From positions 1-26,436 of the forward strand of contig JANOPN010000042.1 of NCBI GenBank assembly GCA_031421855.1: a stretch of DNA of 26,436 nucleotides. The letters are read 5' to 3'. Positions 15,066 to 23,190 of the stretch are shown here, piece by piece. The notes below the pieces were generated by a model that saw only the letters and a program-made list of their open reading frames with translations, was not told the DNA's origin and made no database searches. The position numbers and the translations under genes were made by a program. The first letter of the stretch is position 1; every line of letters begins with the position of its first letter. This DNA comes from JAAFHN01 sp031421855. Its GTDB lineage: Bacteria; Pseudomonadota; Gammaproteobacteria; Burkholderiales; Burkholderiaceae_C.

Positions 15066-15290
15066 ATGCACATGCTCAAACTCACACAAATTGGCAATTC
15101 AGTGGGCGCAGTGTTCCCACGGGAATTGTTGGCCAAACTCAACATAGAAAAGGGCGACTCGTTGTTCGTCACGGACACACCGGACGGCATGCGAATCACA
15201 GCGCATGACCCCGACTTTGAGGAGCAAATGCGCATCGGCCGCCAGATCATGCGCGAACGTCGCGACGTTCTGCGCGAGCTCGCAAAATGA
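15066..15290 (+). CDS. AbrB/MazE/SpoVT family antitoxin
   Basis: This 74-residue protein has an N-terminal swapped-hairpin AbrB DNA-binding domain: LTQIGNSVGAVFPRELLAKL is near residue 6 and KGDSLFVTDTPDGMRIT follows. The C-terminal tail from about residue 48 (FEEQMRIGRQIMRERRDVLRELAK) is charged and helical and probably binds and neutralises the toxin. GAAAGAG precedes ATG 15066. The ATG of the toxin overlaps its stop (ATGA), a typical coupled toxin-antitoxin arrangement. The Doc-type partner is more classically paired with Phd, so this is a mixed pair, though such pairs are known. Confidence 0.87.
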   Translation: MHMLKLTQIGNSVGAVFPRELLAKLNIEKGDSLFVTDTPDGMRITAHDPDFEEQMRIGRQIMRERRDVLRELAK

Positions 15291-15685
15291 CCGAGTGGAA
15301 ACTGCTCAGCAAGTCGGTGGTTTTAGCCATTCACGACATGCAACTGGCCGAACACGGCGGCGGCTCAGGGGTGCGCGACTACGGATTGCTCGAGTCGGCG
15401 CTGGGCAAAGCGATGAACTTGATCGCCTACGCAAACCCAGACGCGAGCGCTTTGGCAGCAGCATATGGTTACGGAATTTCAAGAAACCACGCCTTCATTG
15501 ACGGCAACAAGCGAACCGGATTTGTTGCCGCAGAACTGTTTTTGCGTTTAAACGGCTACAGCCTGCAAGCCGATGATGCCCAGTGCGTGCTCACCATGCT
15601 CGCTGTGGCCAGCGGCGACATCACAGAAGATGCTTTTGCGGAGTGGCTTCGAATACATGCCGTGGCAAAAGCCTCGACAGCATAG
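15287..15685 (+). CDS. Death-on-curing (Doc/Fic family) toxin
   Basis: A 132-residue Fic-fold toxin. The active-site motif HAFIDGNKRTG (near residue 67) matches the Fic/Doc signature HxFx(D/N)GNKR, including catalytic His and phosphate-binding Asn-Lys-Arg. The N-terminal helix region HDMQLAEHGGGSGVRDYGLL is typical for Doc, in which the substrate-positioning segment is conserved. Doc of phage P1 phosphorylates EF-Tu and stops translation; the same is likely but unproven here. The start overlaps the antitoxin stop. The stop lies just at the edge of dispersed-repeat copy 7. Confidence 0.88.
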   Translation: MTEWKLLSKSVVLAIHDMQLAEHGGGSGVRDYGLLESALGKAMNLIAYANPDASALAAAYGYGISRNHAFIDGNKRTGFVAAELFLRLNGYSLQADDAQCVLTMLAVASGDITEDAFAEWLRIHAVAKASTA

Positions 15686-15687
15686 CA

Positions 15688-15728
15688 ATATTCATAGCAT
15701 CAAGCCCAATGGATTCGGTGACCAATGG
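15688..15728 (-). repeat. Dispersed repeat, copy 7 (inverted)
   Basis: On the minus strand reads CCATTGGTCACCGAATCCAT, then TGGGCTTGATGCTATGAATATTGC. It begins within a few bases of the doc toxin stop. The tail (GCTATGAATATTGC) matches that of copy 8 (GCTATGCATATTGC). Confidence 0.8.
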
Positions 15729-15765
15729 CAAGTCTGGCCGATAAATTGGTCGGATTAGACGTCAG

Positions 15766-15780
15766 CCCATTTTCAATGGG
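15766..15780. terminator. Short hairpin after the acetyltransferase and toxin genes, weak terminator candidate
   Basis: CCCATT, loop TTC, AATGGG forms a perfect 6-bp stem between two convergent genes, just after the GNAT stop. There is no real T-run on either strand, so termination is uncertain. Confidence 0.3.
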
Positions 15781-16407
15781 TCAATTTCGCTCACTGATCC
15801 AATCTTTGGCCAACAAACCGTAGACCGCGCAGTCGGTCGGGCGGCCGTTGTCGAGCCATCGCTCTCGCAAAGTGCCCTCACGAACAAAGCCCAAGCGCTC
15901 AATCAAACCGGTTGACTGGGTGTTGTTTGGGTCGATGTTGGCCTGGAGACGCCGCAGCCCTCCGCCGCCCACCTGGCCACCCACTTGGCCGCCCAATTCG
16001 CTGGTCGCAAACGCATGCGAACACAACGCCCGCAGCGCTTCGCGCATGTATCCGTGACCCCAATGCGCCTGGCCAACCACGTAGCCGATCTCGGCGCAGC
16101 CGTCATCGCGGTCAAACGCAAACAAAAGTGCGGTACCAATCACCTTGCCGCTTCCCAGCTTTTGCAGCACCCGCTGCTGGGCCTGCCCAGAATCAACCAA
16201 GCCCCGCATGCGCGCGATCCACGCCCGGCCATCGTCGTAACCCGCCCACGGCGCAAAAGGCAAATACCGCGTGACGACCTCGTCAGAGTGGATGTCATAC
16301 AAATCGCTCAGATCCGCGTCAGCGACCGCACGCAGGCTCAAACGCGGCGTCAGAAGCGTCGCCAAGGCAGGCGTCGTGGCCACTGGGGCGTCAGCCACGA
16401 TCCACAC
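15781..16407 (-). CDS. GNAT family N-acetyltransferase (RimJ-like)
   Basis: A 208-residue acetyltransferase of the RimJ/RimL-like group, which transfers acetyl from acetyl-CoA to protein N-termini or small amines. LLTPRLSLRAVADADLSDLY is the usual N-terminal strand and helix. The acetyl-CoA loop is in VVGQAHWGHGYMREALRALC near residue 109. The C-terminal NTQSTGLIERLGFVREGTLR (near 165) is strongly conserved in the family. Between them is an unusual glycine-rich stretch, GGQVGGQVGGGG (about 138-149), encoded by a 12-base tandem repeat. The start is GTG 16407; no ATG is available nearby. The substrate is unknown. Confidence 0.85.
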   Translation of the reverse strand: MWIVADAPVATTPALATLLTPRLSLRAVADADLSDLYDIHSDEVVTRYLPFAPWAGYDDGRAWIARMRGLVDSGQAQQRVLQKLGSGKVIGTALLFAFDRDDGCAEIGYVVGQAHWGHGYMREALRALCSHAFATSELGGQVGGQVGGGGLRRLQANIDPNNTQSTGLIERLGFVREGTLRERWLDNGRPTDCAVYGLLAKDWISERN

Positions 16408-16428
16408 CCCATTTTTTGCGACAAATCA

Positions 16429-16473
16429 GCACTTGGTCACCGAATTCATTGAGTTTGCTGCTATGCATATTGC
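16429..16473 (+). repeat. Dispersed repeat, copy 8
   Basis: Reads GCACTTGGTCACCGAATTCA, then TTGAGTTTGCTGCTATGCATATTGC. It lies between the start of the GNAT gene and the end of the SDR gene, preceded by TTTTTTGCGACAAATCA, which resembles the leader of copy 5. Confidence 0.85.
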
Positions 16474-16507
16474 ACTAAAAAATCATGGCAAAGCCATGAT
16501 CCGATGC

Positions 16508-17290
16508 CTAAACCCCGAACCCATCATCCGCTGCAATCACCGCGCCATTGACGAAATGGCTTTGACCACTGGCCAGCAGCACAATCAATCCGTCGAGGTC
16601 TTCGGGCTTTCCAACGCGTTTGCGCGGCAACATCTCGATCAATTTTTGGCCTTGCGGCGTGGCCCAGTGGGCGTGGTTGATTTCGGTGTCGATGTAGCCC
16701 GGGCAAAGGGCATTCACGTTGATGCCGTGCTTGCCCCACTCAATCGCCATGCAACGCGTCATGTGCACAACAGCAGCCTTGCTCATGGCGTACACGCCGA
16801 TTTGAGGCAACGCGCGCAAACCAGCCATGCTGGCCACATTGATGATTCGCCCGCCGGTGAACGTGCCCGGCGCAGAACCTCGCGAACGAGCCAACATGCG
16901 CTTGGCGACTTCTTGGGCCACAAAAAACGAGCCTCGCACATTGGTGTTGAAAACAAAGTCAAACTCGTCCTCTCCCGCGTCTTGCAGCCGCTGGGTGCTG
17001 CTCACGCCCGAGTTGTTGACCAAAATGTCGATCGAGCCCACCTCGGTTTCCGCTCGGGCCACCGCCGCCTTGATGCTGTCGTTGTCGGTGACGTCCAACT
17101 CAACGACATGCGCGTCACCGCCTTCGGCTTCAATTTGCGCACGCAGCGTTTTTAGCCGTTCAATCCGGCGACTCGCTAGCACCACCGCAGCCCCGGCTTT
17201 TGCGAGCGTCTTGGCAAACTGTTCGCCCAAACCGCTGGATGCACCCGTGATCAAGGCCACACGGCCCGACAAATCGATCGAATAGCTCAT
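16508..17290 (-). CDS. Short-chain dehydrogenase/reductase (SDR), FabG-like
   Basis: A 260-residue classical SDR. The NAD(P)-binding motif TGASSGLG is near residue 15, NNSGVSS near 91, the catalytic serine in INVASMAG near 145, the catalytic YAMSK pair near 163, and CPGYIDTEINHAHW near 191. The start ATG 17290 (MSYSIDLSGRVALITG) has GGAG at a good distance. The frame is open further upstream, but that leader is hydrophobic, unlike SDRs, and overlaps the promoter region of the divergent gene. The substrate is not evident; divergence from ETF-ubiquinone oxidoreductase hints at acyl-CoA or fatty-acid metabolism. Confidence 0.9.
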   Translation of the reverse strand: MSYSIDLSGRVALITGASSGLGEQFAKTLAKAGAAVVLASRRIERLKTLRAQIEAEGGDAHVVELDVTDNDSIKAAVARAETEVGSIDILVNNSGVSSTQRLQDAGEDEFDFVFNTNVRGSFFVAQEVAKRMLARSRGSAPGTFTGGRIINVASMAGLRALPQIGVYAMSKAAVVHMTRCMAIEWGKHGINVNALCPGYIDTEINHAHWATPQGQKLIEMLPRKRVGKPEDLDGLIVLLASGQSHFVNGAVIAADDGFGV

Positions 17291-17405
17291 TAGAGGCTCC
17301 ACACGAAACAACGCTGACGCACGGGGTGCGCGCCATACAATTTGCCTTAGATGGTACAAGAGCGCAAGCCCAAACCACGGCGGCACCCAACCCAAGAGAT
17401 CAAAC

Positions 17406-19103
17406 ATGACCCATGACGAAATTCTGAGCACCTACGGCCCACGCGAAGCGATGGAGTACGACGTGGTCGTGGTCGGCGGCGGGCCTGGTGGTTTGGCCAC
17501 AGCGATTCGGCTCAAGCAGCTTGCAGCCAGCTCAGGCAAAGACTTGAGTGTCTGCGTGCTTGAAAAGGGCTCAGAGCCTGGGGCACACATTTTGAGCGGC
17601 GCGATCATGGATCCGCGTGCCATCACCGAGTTGTTTCCCAATTGGGCTGAGCTGGGCGCTCCTCTGAACCAAGCCGTGAGCGACGACGCGTTTGTCTTCT
17701 TGACTGAGACCACAGGGCTGCGCACGCCAAACTTCTTGCTGCCAGATTGTTTCGAGAACCACGGCAACTACATCGTGAGTTTGGTCAACGTTGTCAAGTG
17801 GATGGGGCAACAGGCCGAAGGCTTGGGCGTTGAGATTTTTCCGGGTTTTGCAGCAGCCGAAATCCTCTACAACGCCGACGGGTCGGTCAAAGGTGTGGCC
17901 ACGGGCAACATGGGCGTGGGTAAGGACGGCGAGCCAGGTGCCGAGTTCCAAATTGGGATGGAACTCCATGCGAAGTACACCATTTTTGCCGAAGGGTCGC
18001 GCGGACAACTGGGCAAGGAGCTGATCAGCCGCTTCAAACTCGATGCGGGCAAAGACCCACAGGCCTATGGGCTGGGCATCAAAGAGCTGTGGGAGATTGA
18101 CCCCAAACGCCACCAGCCCGGTTTCGTGTTGCACACCGCTGGTTGGCCACTCAAAAACGATGTCTACGGCGGCGGGTTTTTGTACCACTTAGACAACAAC
18201 CAAGTCACCTTGGGTTACGTCGTGGGTCTTGACTACAGCAACCCCTGGCTGAGTCCGTTTGAAGAGATGCAGCGCTGGAAAACCCACCCCAACATCGCTT
18301 GGTATTTGGCTGGTGACGAGGCCAACGGCATCAAACCTGCCAAACGCATCGGTTACGGCGCACGCGCCATCACGGCGGGCGGCCTGAATTGCTTGCCGAA
18401 AACAGTGTTCCCGGGCGGCGCGCTGGTGGGTTGCGATGCGGGCTTTTTGAACGCGAGCCGCATCAAGGGCAGCCATGCAGCGATCAAAACCGGGATGATG
18501 GCCGCAGATGCTGCGTTCGACGCTGTCCACGCCGGTCGCTCGCACGACGAACTCGCCGCGTACCCAACTGCGTTTGAAGCCAGTTGGCTGCACACCGAGC
18601 TGAACAAAGCGCGCAACTTCAAGTCGTGGTTCAAAAAGGGCCTGCCCGTTGCCAGCGTGATGAATTTTGTCGAGCAATACATCTTTCGCGGCGCGATGCC
18701 GTGGACTTTGCACCGCGACAAGCCGGACCACTCCTACCTCAAAGACGCCGACAAGTCGCCCAAAATCGACTACCCAAAACCCGATGGCAAGCTCAGTTTT
18801 GACCGTTTGAGCAGCGTGTTCATCAGCAACACCAACCACACCGAACACCAACCCGCCCACCTCACGCTCAAAGATGCAAGCGTGCCGGTCAACATCAACT
18901 TGGCTCGATACGCGGGGCCTGAAAGTCGCTATTGCCCAGCCGGGGTTTATGAATACGTCAAAACCGACGCTGGAGCTGACCGCTTGCAAATCAACGCGCA
19001 AAACTGCGTGCATTGCAAGACCTGCGACATCAAAGATCCGACCCAAAACATCGTCTGGGTTGCGCCAGAAGGCGGCGGCGGCCCAAACTACGTGGGCATG
19101 TGA
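17406..19103 (+). CDS. Electron transfer flavoprotein-ubiquinone oxidoreductase (ETF-QO)
   Basis: A 565-residue membrane-associated iron-sulfur flavoprotein that passes electrons from reduced ETF, fed by acyl-CoA and amino-acid dehydrogenases, to ubiquinone. YDVVVVGGGPGGLATAIRLK near residue 18 binds FAD. Family stretches include EKGSEPGAHILSGAIMDPRA (near 51) and GCDAGFLNASRIKGSHAAIK (near 340). The C-terminal 4Fe-4S ligands are present: Cys in RYCPAGVYEY and three in NCVHCKTCDIKDP. Length and ending (GGGGPNYVGM) are normal. The start is ATG 17406. It is convergent with the PBP1A gene, whose stop lies 10 bases beyond. Confidence 0.97.
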   Translation: MTHDEILSTYGPREAMEYDVVVVGGGPGGLATAIRLKQLAASSGKDLSVCVLEKGSEPGAHILSGAIMDPRAITELFPNWAELGAPLNQAVSDDAFVFLTETTGLRTPNFLLPDCFENHGNYIVSLVNVVKWMGQQAEGLGVEIFPGFAAAEILYNADGSVKGVATGNMGVGKDGEPGAEFQIGMELHAKYTIFAEGSRGQLGKELISRFKLDAGKDPQAYGLGIKELWEIDPKRHQPGFVLHTAGWPLKNDVYGGGFLYHLDNNQVTLGYVVGLDYSNPWLSPFEEMQRWKTHPNIAWYLAGDEANGIKPAKRIGYGARAITAGGLNCLPKTVFPGGALVGCDAGFLNASRIKGSHAAIKTGMMAADAAFDAVHAGRSHDELAAYPTAFEASWLHTELNKARNFKSWFKKGLPVASVMNFVEQYIFRGAMPWTLHRDKPDHSYLKDADKSPKIDYPKPDGKLSFDRLSSVFISNTNHTEHQPAHLTLKDASVPVNINLARYAGPESRYCPAGVYEYVKTDAGADRLQINAQNCVHCKTCDIKDPTQNIVWVAPEGGGGPNYVGM

Positions 19104-19113
19104 CGCGGCAAGC

Positions 19114-21423
19114 TTACTGTTGTTGGGCTGTTGGTGAGCTAGCGGCAGCCTCGGGTGCGGTTGGCGTCGGCATGGCGACGGCTGGCGCATAGGTCACGCC
19201 CGCTTCGGCCGATATTTTGGCCACTGAATTGCCGCTGACCCATTCTGAATAGAGCCAATCCGACCCAACTCGGCTCAATCCCGGTGGCGCTTCAGATGCG
19301 GCGACTTGCGGCACGCCTTGCAAAGCGGCTTTCATGTAGTCGATCCAAATCGGCAGCGCCAAGCGCCCGCCCGACTCGCGGTCACCCATCGACTGCGGCT
19401 TGCTGTGGCCCATCCAGACAACGGTAGCCAAACTGGGGTGGTATCCGGCAAACCATGCGTCAACCGCGCCGTCGGTCGTGCCGGTTTTGCCGTAAACATC
19501 AGCGCGCTTAAGCTGCGACTGCGCTCGGGCTCCCGTGCCCACACGGGCCACGTCGTTCAACAAGTTGTTCATCAGCCAAGCGTTTCGCTCAGGGATAGCG
19601 CGGTTGTCGTCGTTTTGTACATCTGGTGCAGGCGCTTCAAAAAGCACCTTGCCCTGCGAGTCGGTGATTTTTTCGATCACAACCGGGTTCACGCGCCACC
19701 CGCCATTTGCAAAGGTTGCAAAACCGCGCGCCATTTGGAGCGGCGTAGCGGCGCCTGTGCCCAGTGCAAGCGTGAGGTTGTCGCTCTGGCGTGCAGCCTC
19801 GAGGCCAAATCGCGCCGACCACTCGCGCGCGCGGCTAACACCCACATGTTGCAAAACCCGCACGCTGACCAAATTGCTTGACTTGGCCAAGCCATCGCGC
19901 ACGCTGATTGGCCCCGAGAACTCGCCGCTGCTGTTGCTGGGGCTCCAGCCGTTGGCGGCTGTAAACGGCAAATCGTCAACAATGGTGGCTGGCATCACCC
20001 GCTCTTCAAGCGCTGCGGAATAAATGAACGGCTTGAAGGCCGACCCCGGCTGGCGAAAGCCTTGGGTCGCGTGATTGAACGGCTGGCGCGAGAAGTCAAA
20101 CCCGCCCACCATCGCCCTGACGCGTCCGGTTTTGGTGTCAATCGACACCAGCGCGGCCTCTGCGTCTGGCCACTGGCTGATGCCCCAAACCTCGCCTGTT
20201 GGGTCCAAACGCATTACCCGCAGCACCGACCCGCGAACGATTCGCACCTCAGCCTTGGCCTTTGGGCTCAATGCGGATTGCACCCACTTGAGTCCGTCGC
20301 CCTGCACCACCAACCGTTCGCCGCTAGCAAGCTGAAGCTGCACCGCTTTTGGCGCTGCAGCCAACACAATCGCTACCCGAAGCGATTCGTCGTCTTTGTG
20401 ATCTTTTAGAGCAATAGCCGCCTCGCGTTCGGTGTCAACGCTGCCATCTTTTGGCAAAGACTCATTTGCCTCAGGGCCGCGCCACACGCCGCGGCGGTCG
20501 TACGCCAACACGCCGCGCTGCAAGGCCTCGACCGCGGCGCGCTGGTCGCTTGCTTTGAGCGAGGTATGAACCCGAATGCCATTGGAGTAAGCCTCGGTAC
20601 CGAACCGCTCGACCACCGCACGACGCGCCATCTCGGCGACGTGCCCAGCACTCACCAAGCGTTGCCCGGGCGCACGCAGCACCAGTTTTTGCGCCTTGGC
20701 GGCCGCGTGTTGCTTGGCCGTGATCAAGCCGGTTGCCATCATGCGGTCCAACACCTGGTGTTGGCGAGTCGTTGCCCGGGCCAAATTCGCAATCGGATTG
20801 GCGTAATGCGGGTTTTGCGGCAGACCAGCCAGCATGGCCGACTCGGCCAGATCCATCGCATCCATGGACTTGCCAAAATACGTTTGCGCGGCTGACGCAA
20901 ACCCATAAGCGCGCTGCCCCAGGTAAATTTCGTTGAGGTAGACCTCGAGAATTTTGTCTTTGCTGATTGCTTGCTCAACTTTCAGCGCCAACATGATTTC
21001 TTTGGTTTTGCGCTCGACGCTGAACTCACGGCTGAGCAGCATCGTGCGAACCAATTGCTGGGTGATCGTCGACGCACCGTGAAGGCGCTTACCCATGATG
21101 GGAGCCAATGCCGCTCGCGCCATGCCCTGAAAATCAATGCCCGAGTGCTCCCTGAAGCGCGAGTCCTCTATCGCGAGCAAAGCCTGTTGCAACAGCTTAG
21201 GGGTGCGAGTCAGCGGCACAAACTCGCGCCGCTCAAGCCCAAACTGAGCCAATTCGACGCCGTCTGAGGTGAACACCTGCAAGGGCAATTTGGGCTGGTA
21301 GTTGACGATTCGGTCAATCGGAGGCAGATCAAAGGTCTGGGCATGCAGCGGGGGGTGGCTCAACAGCGAAAAACTGCAAACAAGAGCCGCGCTCAGGCCA
21401 AGCGCGCGATGGAAAAGAGGCAT
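19114..21423 (-). CDS. mrcA: Penicillin-binding protein 1A (bifunctional transglycosylase/transpeptidase)
   Basis: A 769-residue class A PBP that polymerises and cross-links peptidoglycan in the periplasm. The glycosyltransferase-51 domain (about 55-235) shows IEDSRFREHSGID with catalytic E86, then GASTITQQLVRTMLLSRE and LEVYLNEIYLGQRAYG. The transpeptidase domain has the SxxK serine at S461 (GSAFKPF), SSN at 515-517, and KTGTTDGA at 646. The start ATG 21423 gives MPLFHRALGLSAALVCSFSL; the frame continues upstream to 21591 but without a fitting start. The N-terminal hydrophobic segment is short and ends in LHAQ, so it looks more like a cleavable signal than the usual long anchor. The C-terminus is rich in Ala, Pro and Thr. 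Confidence 0.93.
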   Translation of the reverse strand: MPLFHRALGLSAALVCSFSLLSHPPLHAQTFDLPPIDRIVNYQPKLPLQVFTSDGVELAQFGLERREFVPLTRTPKLLQQALLAIEDSRFREHSGIDFQGMARAALAPIMGKRLHGASTITQQLVRTMLLSREFSVERKTKEIMLALKVEQAISKDKILEVYLNEIYLGQRAYGFASAAQTYFGKSMDAMDLAESAMLAGLPQNPHYANPIANLARATTRQHQVLDRMMATGLITAKQHAAAKAQKLVLRAPGQRLVSAGHVAEMARRAVVERFGTEAYSNGIRVHTSLKASDQRAAVEALQRGVLAYDRRGVWRGPEANESLPKDGSVDTEREAAIALKDHKDDESLRVAIVLAAAPKAVQLQLASGERLVVQGDGLKWVQSALSPKAKAEVRIVRGSVLRVMRLDPTGEVWGISQWPDAEAALVSIDTKTGRVRAMVGGFDFSRQPFNHATQGFRQPGSAFKPFIYSAALEERVMPATIVDDLPFTAANGWSPSNSSGEFSGPISVRDGLAKSSNLVSVRVLQHVGVSRAREWSARFGLEAARQSDNLTLALGTGAATPLQMARGFATFANGGWRVNPVVIEKITDSQGKVLFEAPAPDVQNDDNRAIPERNAWLMNNLLNDVARVGTGARAQSQLKRADVYGKTGTTDGAVDAWFAGYHPSLATVVWMGHSKPQSMGDRESGGRLALPIWIDYMKAALQGVPQVAASEAPPGLSRVGSDWLYSEWVSGNSVAKISAEAGVTYAPAVAMPTPTAPEAAASSPTAQQQ

Positions 21424-21591
21424 CAGCCGATTATCGCCGCCGCCCAACGCGCCAATTTCGTCCGAGCCCTGGCCCATCTCATCGCCCCCGCAACTCAACC
21501 CGTCTGAATGCGCTCGCAAAGCGGATGCCGTTTTTCTATCGTTGCACCCGTCACTCCCTGAAACCCTGCTACTTAACCCAAAGGATGCCAA

Positions 21592-22014
21592 ATGAACTTC
21601 TTAACAACCCCAGCCCGCCGCACTGCACGGTTTGCCTTGATGGCGACAAGCTGCTTGCTTGCAACGGCGCTCACCCATGCGCAAACGCCCACGACAGCAA
21701 AGAATTCACCCTTAGAGGCAACTTGCCCCGGTGCCAGCGATGAACTGGTTGATGCGCTTTCGAGCTTGGCGCGCGAACGCAACGAAGCGGCGGAGGTTCA
21801 AGTCACACTAAACCTGGTGGGAAACCGCGTCGTCGCGATTGAAACCTCGGGCGCTGGCCGCGTCCATCTGCGTGCAGTTGAACGCGCGGTGCGCGGACTT
21901 GACTGCAGTGGCGCCAACGGCATGCCTCAGTCTTTGGCATTTCGCATACAGTTCCCACAAGATGAGCCGCGCAGCCCGAATATTCAAAACACCGCCGTCG
22001 CTCGCGCTCGATGA
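21592..22014 (+). CDS. Small secreted protein of unknown function, possible TonB C-terminal-like fold
   Basis: This 140-residue protein has a clear signal peptide, with an Arg-rich start, the hydrophobic FALMATSCLLATALTHA and cleavage before QTPT. AAAGGA lies upstream of ATG 21592. The mature part holds two cysteines (ATCPG and GLDCSG), which could form a disulfide. The segment VQVTLNLVGNRVVAIETSG, then LRAVERAVRGLDC and SLAFRIQF, resembles the strand-helix-strand pattern of a TonB C-terminal domain; that is a guess from pattern only. It is divergent from PBP1A and 24 bases upstream of the first sensor gene, so it may share a transcript with the sensor module. Confidence 0.75.
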   Translation: MNFLTTPARRTARFALMATSCLLATALTHAQTPTTAKNSPLEATCPGASDELVDALSSLARERNEAAEVQVTLNLVGNRVVAIETSGAGRVHLRAVERAVRGLDCSGANGMPQSLAFRIQFPQDEPRSPNIQNTAVARAR

Positions 22015-22038
22015 GCAGTCTTTGGATGTAGCCGCCTG

Positions 22039-23190
22039 ATGCAACACTTGCTTTCGTCGCCCGACGCGGATGTCGAATTCCGAATCATGGACCACTTGCC
22101 GGTAGCGATGTTGCTCGCGACCTTGACGTCTTTGCAGCAAATCACCGGCTATATCGCGTACCAGCAACTTGACAGACTCTCAGCGTGGTTGGAGATGGCC
22201 TTGGTTTGGCTCATGCGACTTGCCATCGTCGCTGTTTTGCTGACGCTGATCGGCACTGGGCGTAGGCGCTTGGCCGCTCGCGGCTTCGCACCGTGGCAAA
22301 TCGTCGCGGTCACGCTGGTGATTTGTGCGTTCGCGGCAACCGTCATGGAGGGCGGTGGGATGCTGGCGACCACTGAGACCATTCACTTCAATGGCCCCAA
22401 CTTCAGATTCTTGCTGACTTGGAATGTTTGTTACGTTGCGCTGTTGATCGTGAGCGTCGAGTATGCCGCCCGCGCAACCCGACTGGCGCATGAAGTGCAA
22501 GCGATCGAGATGGCACGGCTGAGTGCTGAAAGTGACGCCGCAACGGCTCATTTGCAGCTGCTGCAAGCGCAGGTAGAGCCCCATTTCTTGTTTAACGCCT
22601 TGGCCAATGTTCGCCGCCTGATGCGGGTTGACGCCCCCAGCGCGCGAGCTTTGCTTGGCGATCTGCTTCACTATTTAGAAGCCGCACTCCCGGCGCTGCG
22701 CGACACCACCAGCACCTTGGGCCAAGAAATTGCCTTGGTTCGGTCGTTTTTAGCGGTTCATCAGGTTCGCATGGGGCCGCGTTTGGTGGTCAAAATCGAC
22801 GCGCCCGATTCGGTGCTCGACATCAAAATACCACCCATGTCGCTGATGACTTTGGTCGAAAACTCGCTCAAGCACGGCCTGCAGCCGATGGTTGACGGTG
22901 GCACGATTCACATCAGCGCCAAATCTGTGCCCACACAAGGTCAAAACCTTCATACGAATACCTTGATTCTCACGGTTGCCGACACCGGCCGCGGCATGGG
23001 CAGTGGTTTGGGCGGCGGCACGGGCCTGGCCAACTTGAGGGCGCGCATGCGTTCGATGTACGGGGCAACTGGCACGCTGGAGTTGGCCATGAACGACCCG
23101 CACGGCATGGTTGTCACGTTGAGCATGCCAACCCAGACATTGGCGGACCACCCGACCGGTATGGCTCAATTTCAGACCCGCACCCCATGA
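22039..23190 (+). CDS. LytS/YehU-type sensor histidine kinase (His_kinase family)
   Basis: A 383-residue membrane sensor. Four hydrophobic segments lie at about 20-40, 52-72, 85-108 and 124-141. The catalytic part has LQLLQAQVEPHFLFNALANV with phospho-acceptor H182 followed by N186, the N-box TLVENSLKHG (N275), the G1 box DTGRGMG (near 315) and the G2 box GGGTGLANLRARM (near 325). The H-box PHFLFN is that of the LytS/YehU class. ATG 22039 has a poor ribosome binding site; Met17 (22087) is an alternative. The stop overlaps the start of the second sensor gene (ATGA). The partner regulator is most likely the LytTR protein at 24548. Confidence 0.92.
   Translation: MQHLLSSPDADVEFRIMDHLPVAMLLATLTSLQQITGYIAYQQLDRLSAWLEMALVWLMRLAIVAVLLTLIGTGRRRLAARGFAPWQIVAVTLVICAFAATVMEGGGMLATTETIHFNGPNFRFLLTWNVCYVALLIVSVEYAARATRLAHEVQAIEMARLSAESDAATAHLQLLQAQVEPHFLFNALANVRRLMRVDAPSARALLGDLLHYLEAALPALRDTTSTLGQEIALVRSFLAVHQVRMGPRLVVKIDAPDSVLDIKIPPMSLMTLVENSLKHGLQPMVDGGTIHISAKSVPTQGQNLHTNTLILTVADTGRGMGSGLGGGTGLANLRARMRSMYGATGTLELAMNDPHGMVVTLSMPTQTLADHPTGMAQFQTRTP

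Noticed and set aside
16271..17155. A 294-codon plus-strand open frame across the GNAT start and SDR
   Set aside because: It is antisense to the SDR, whose motifs are clear, and reads through repeat copy 8; the protein has no known pattern.
18189..19190. A 333-codon minus-strand open frame opposite ETF-QO
   Set aside because: It lies antisense to a strongly conserved gene and spills into the PBP1A gene; the protein shows no recognisable domain.
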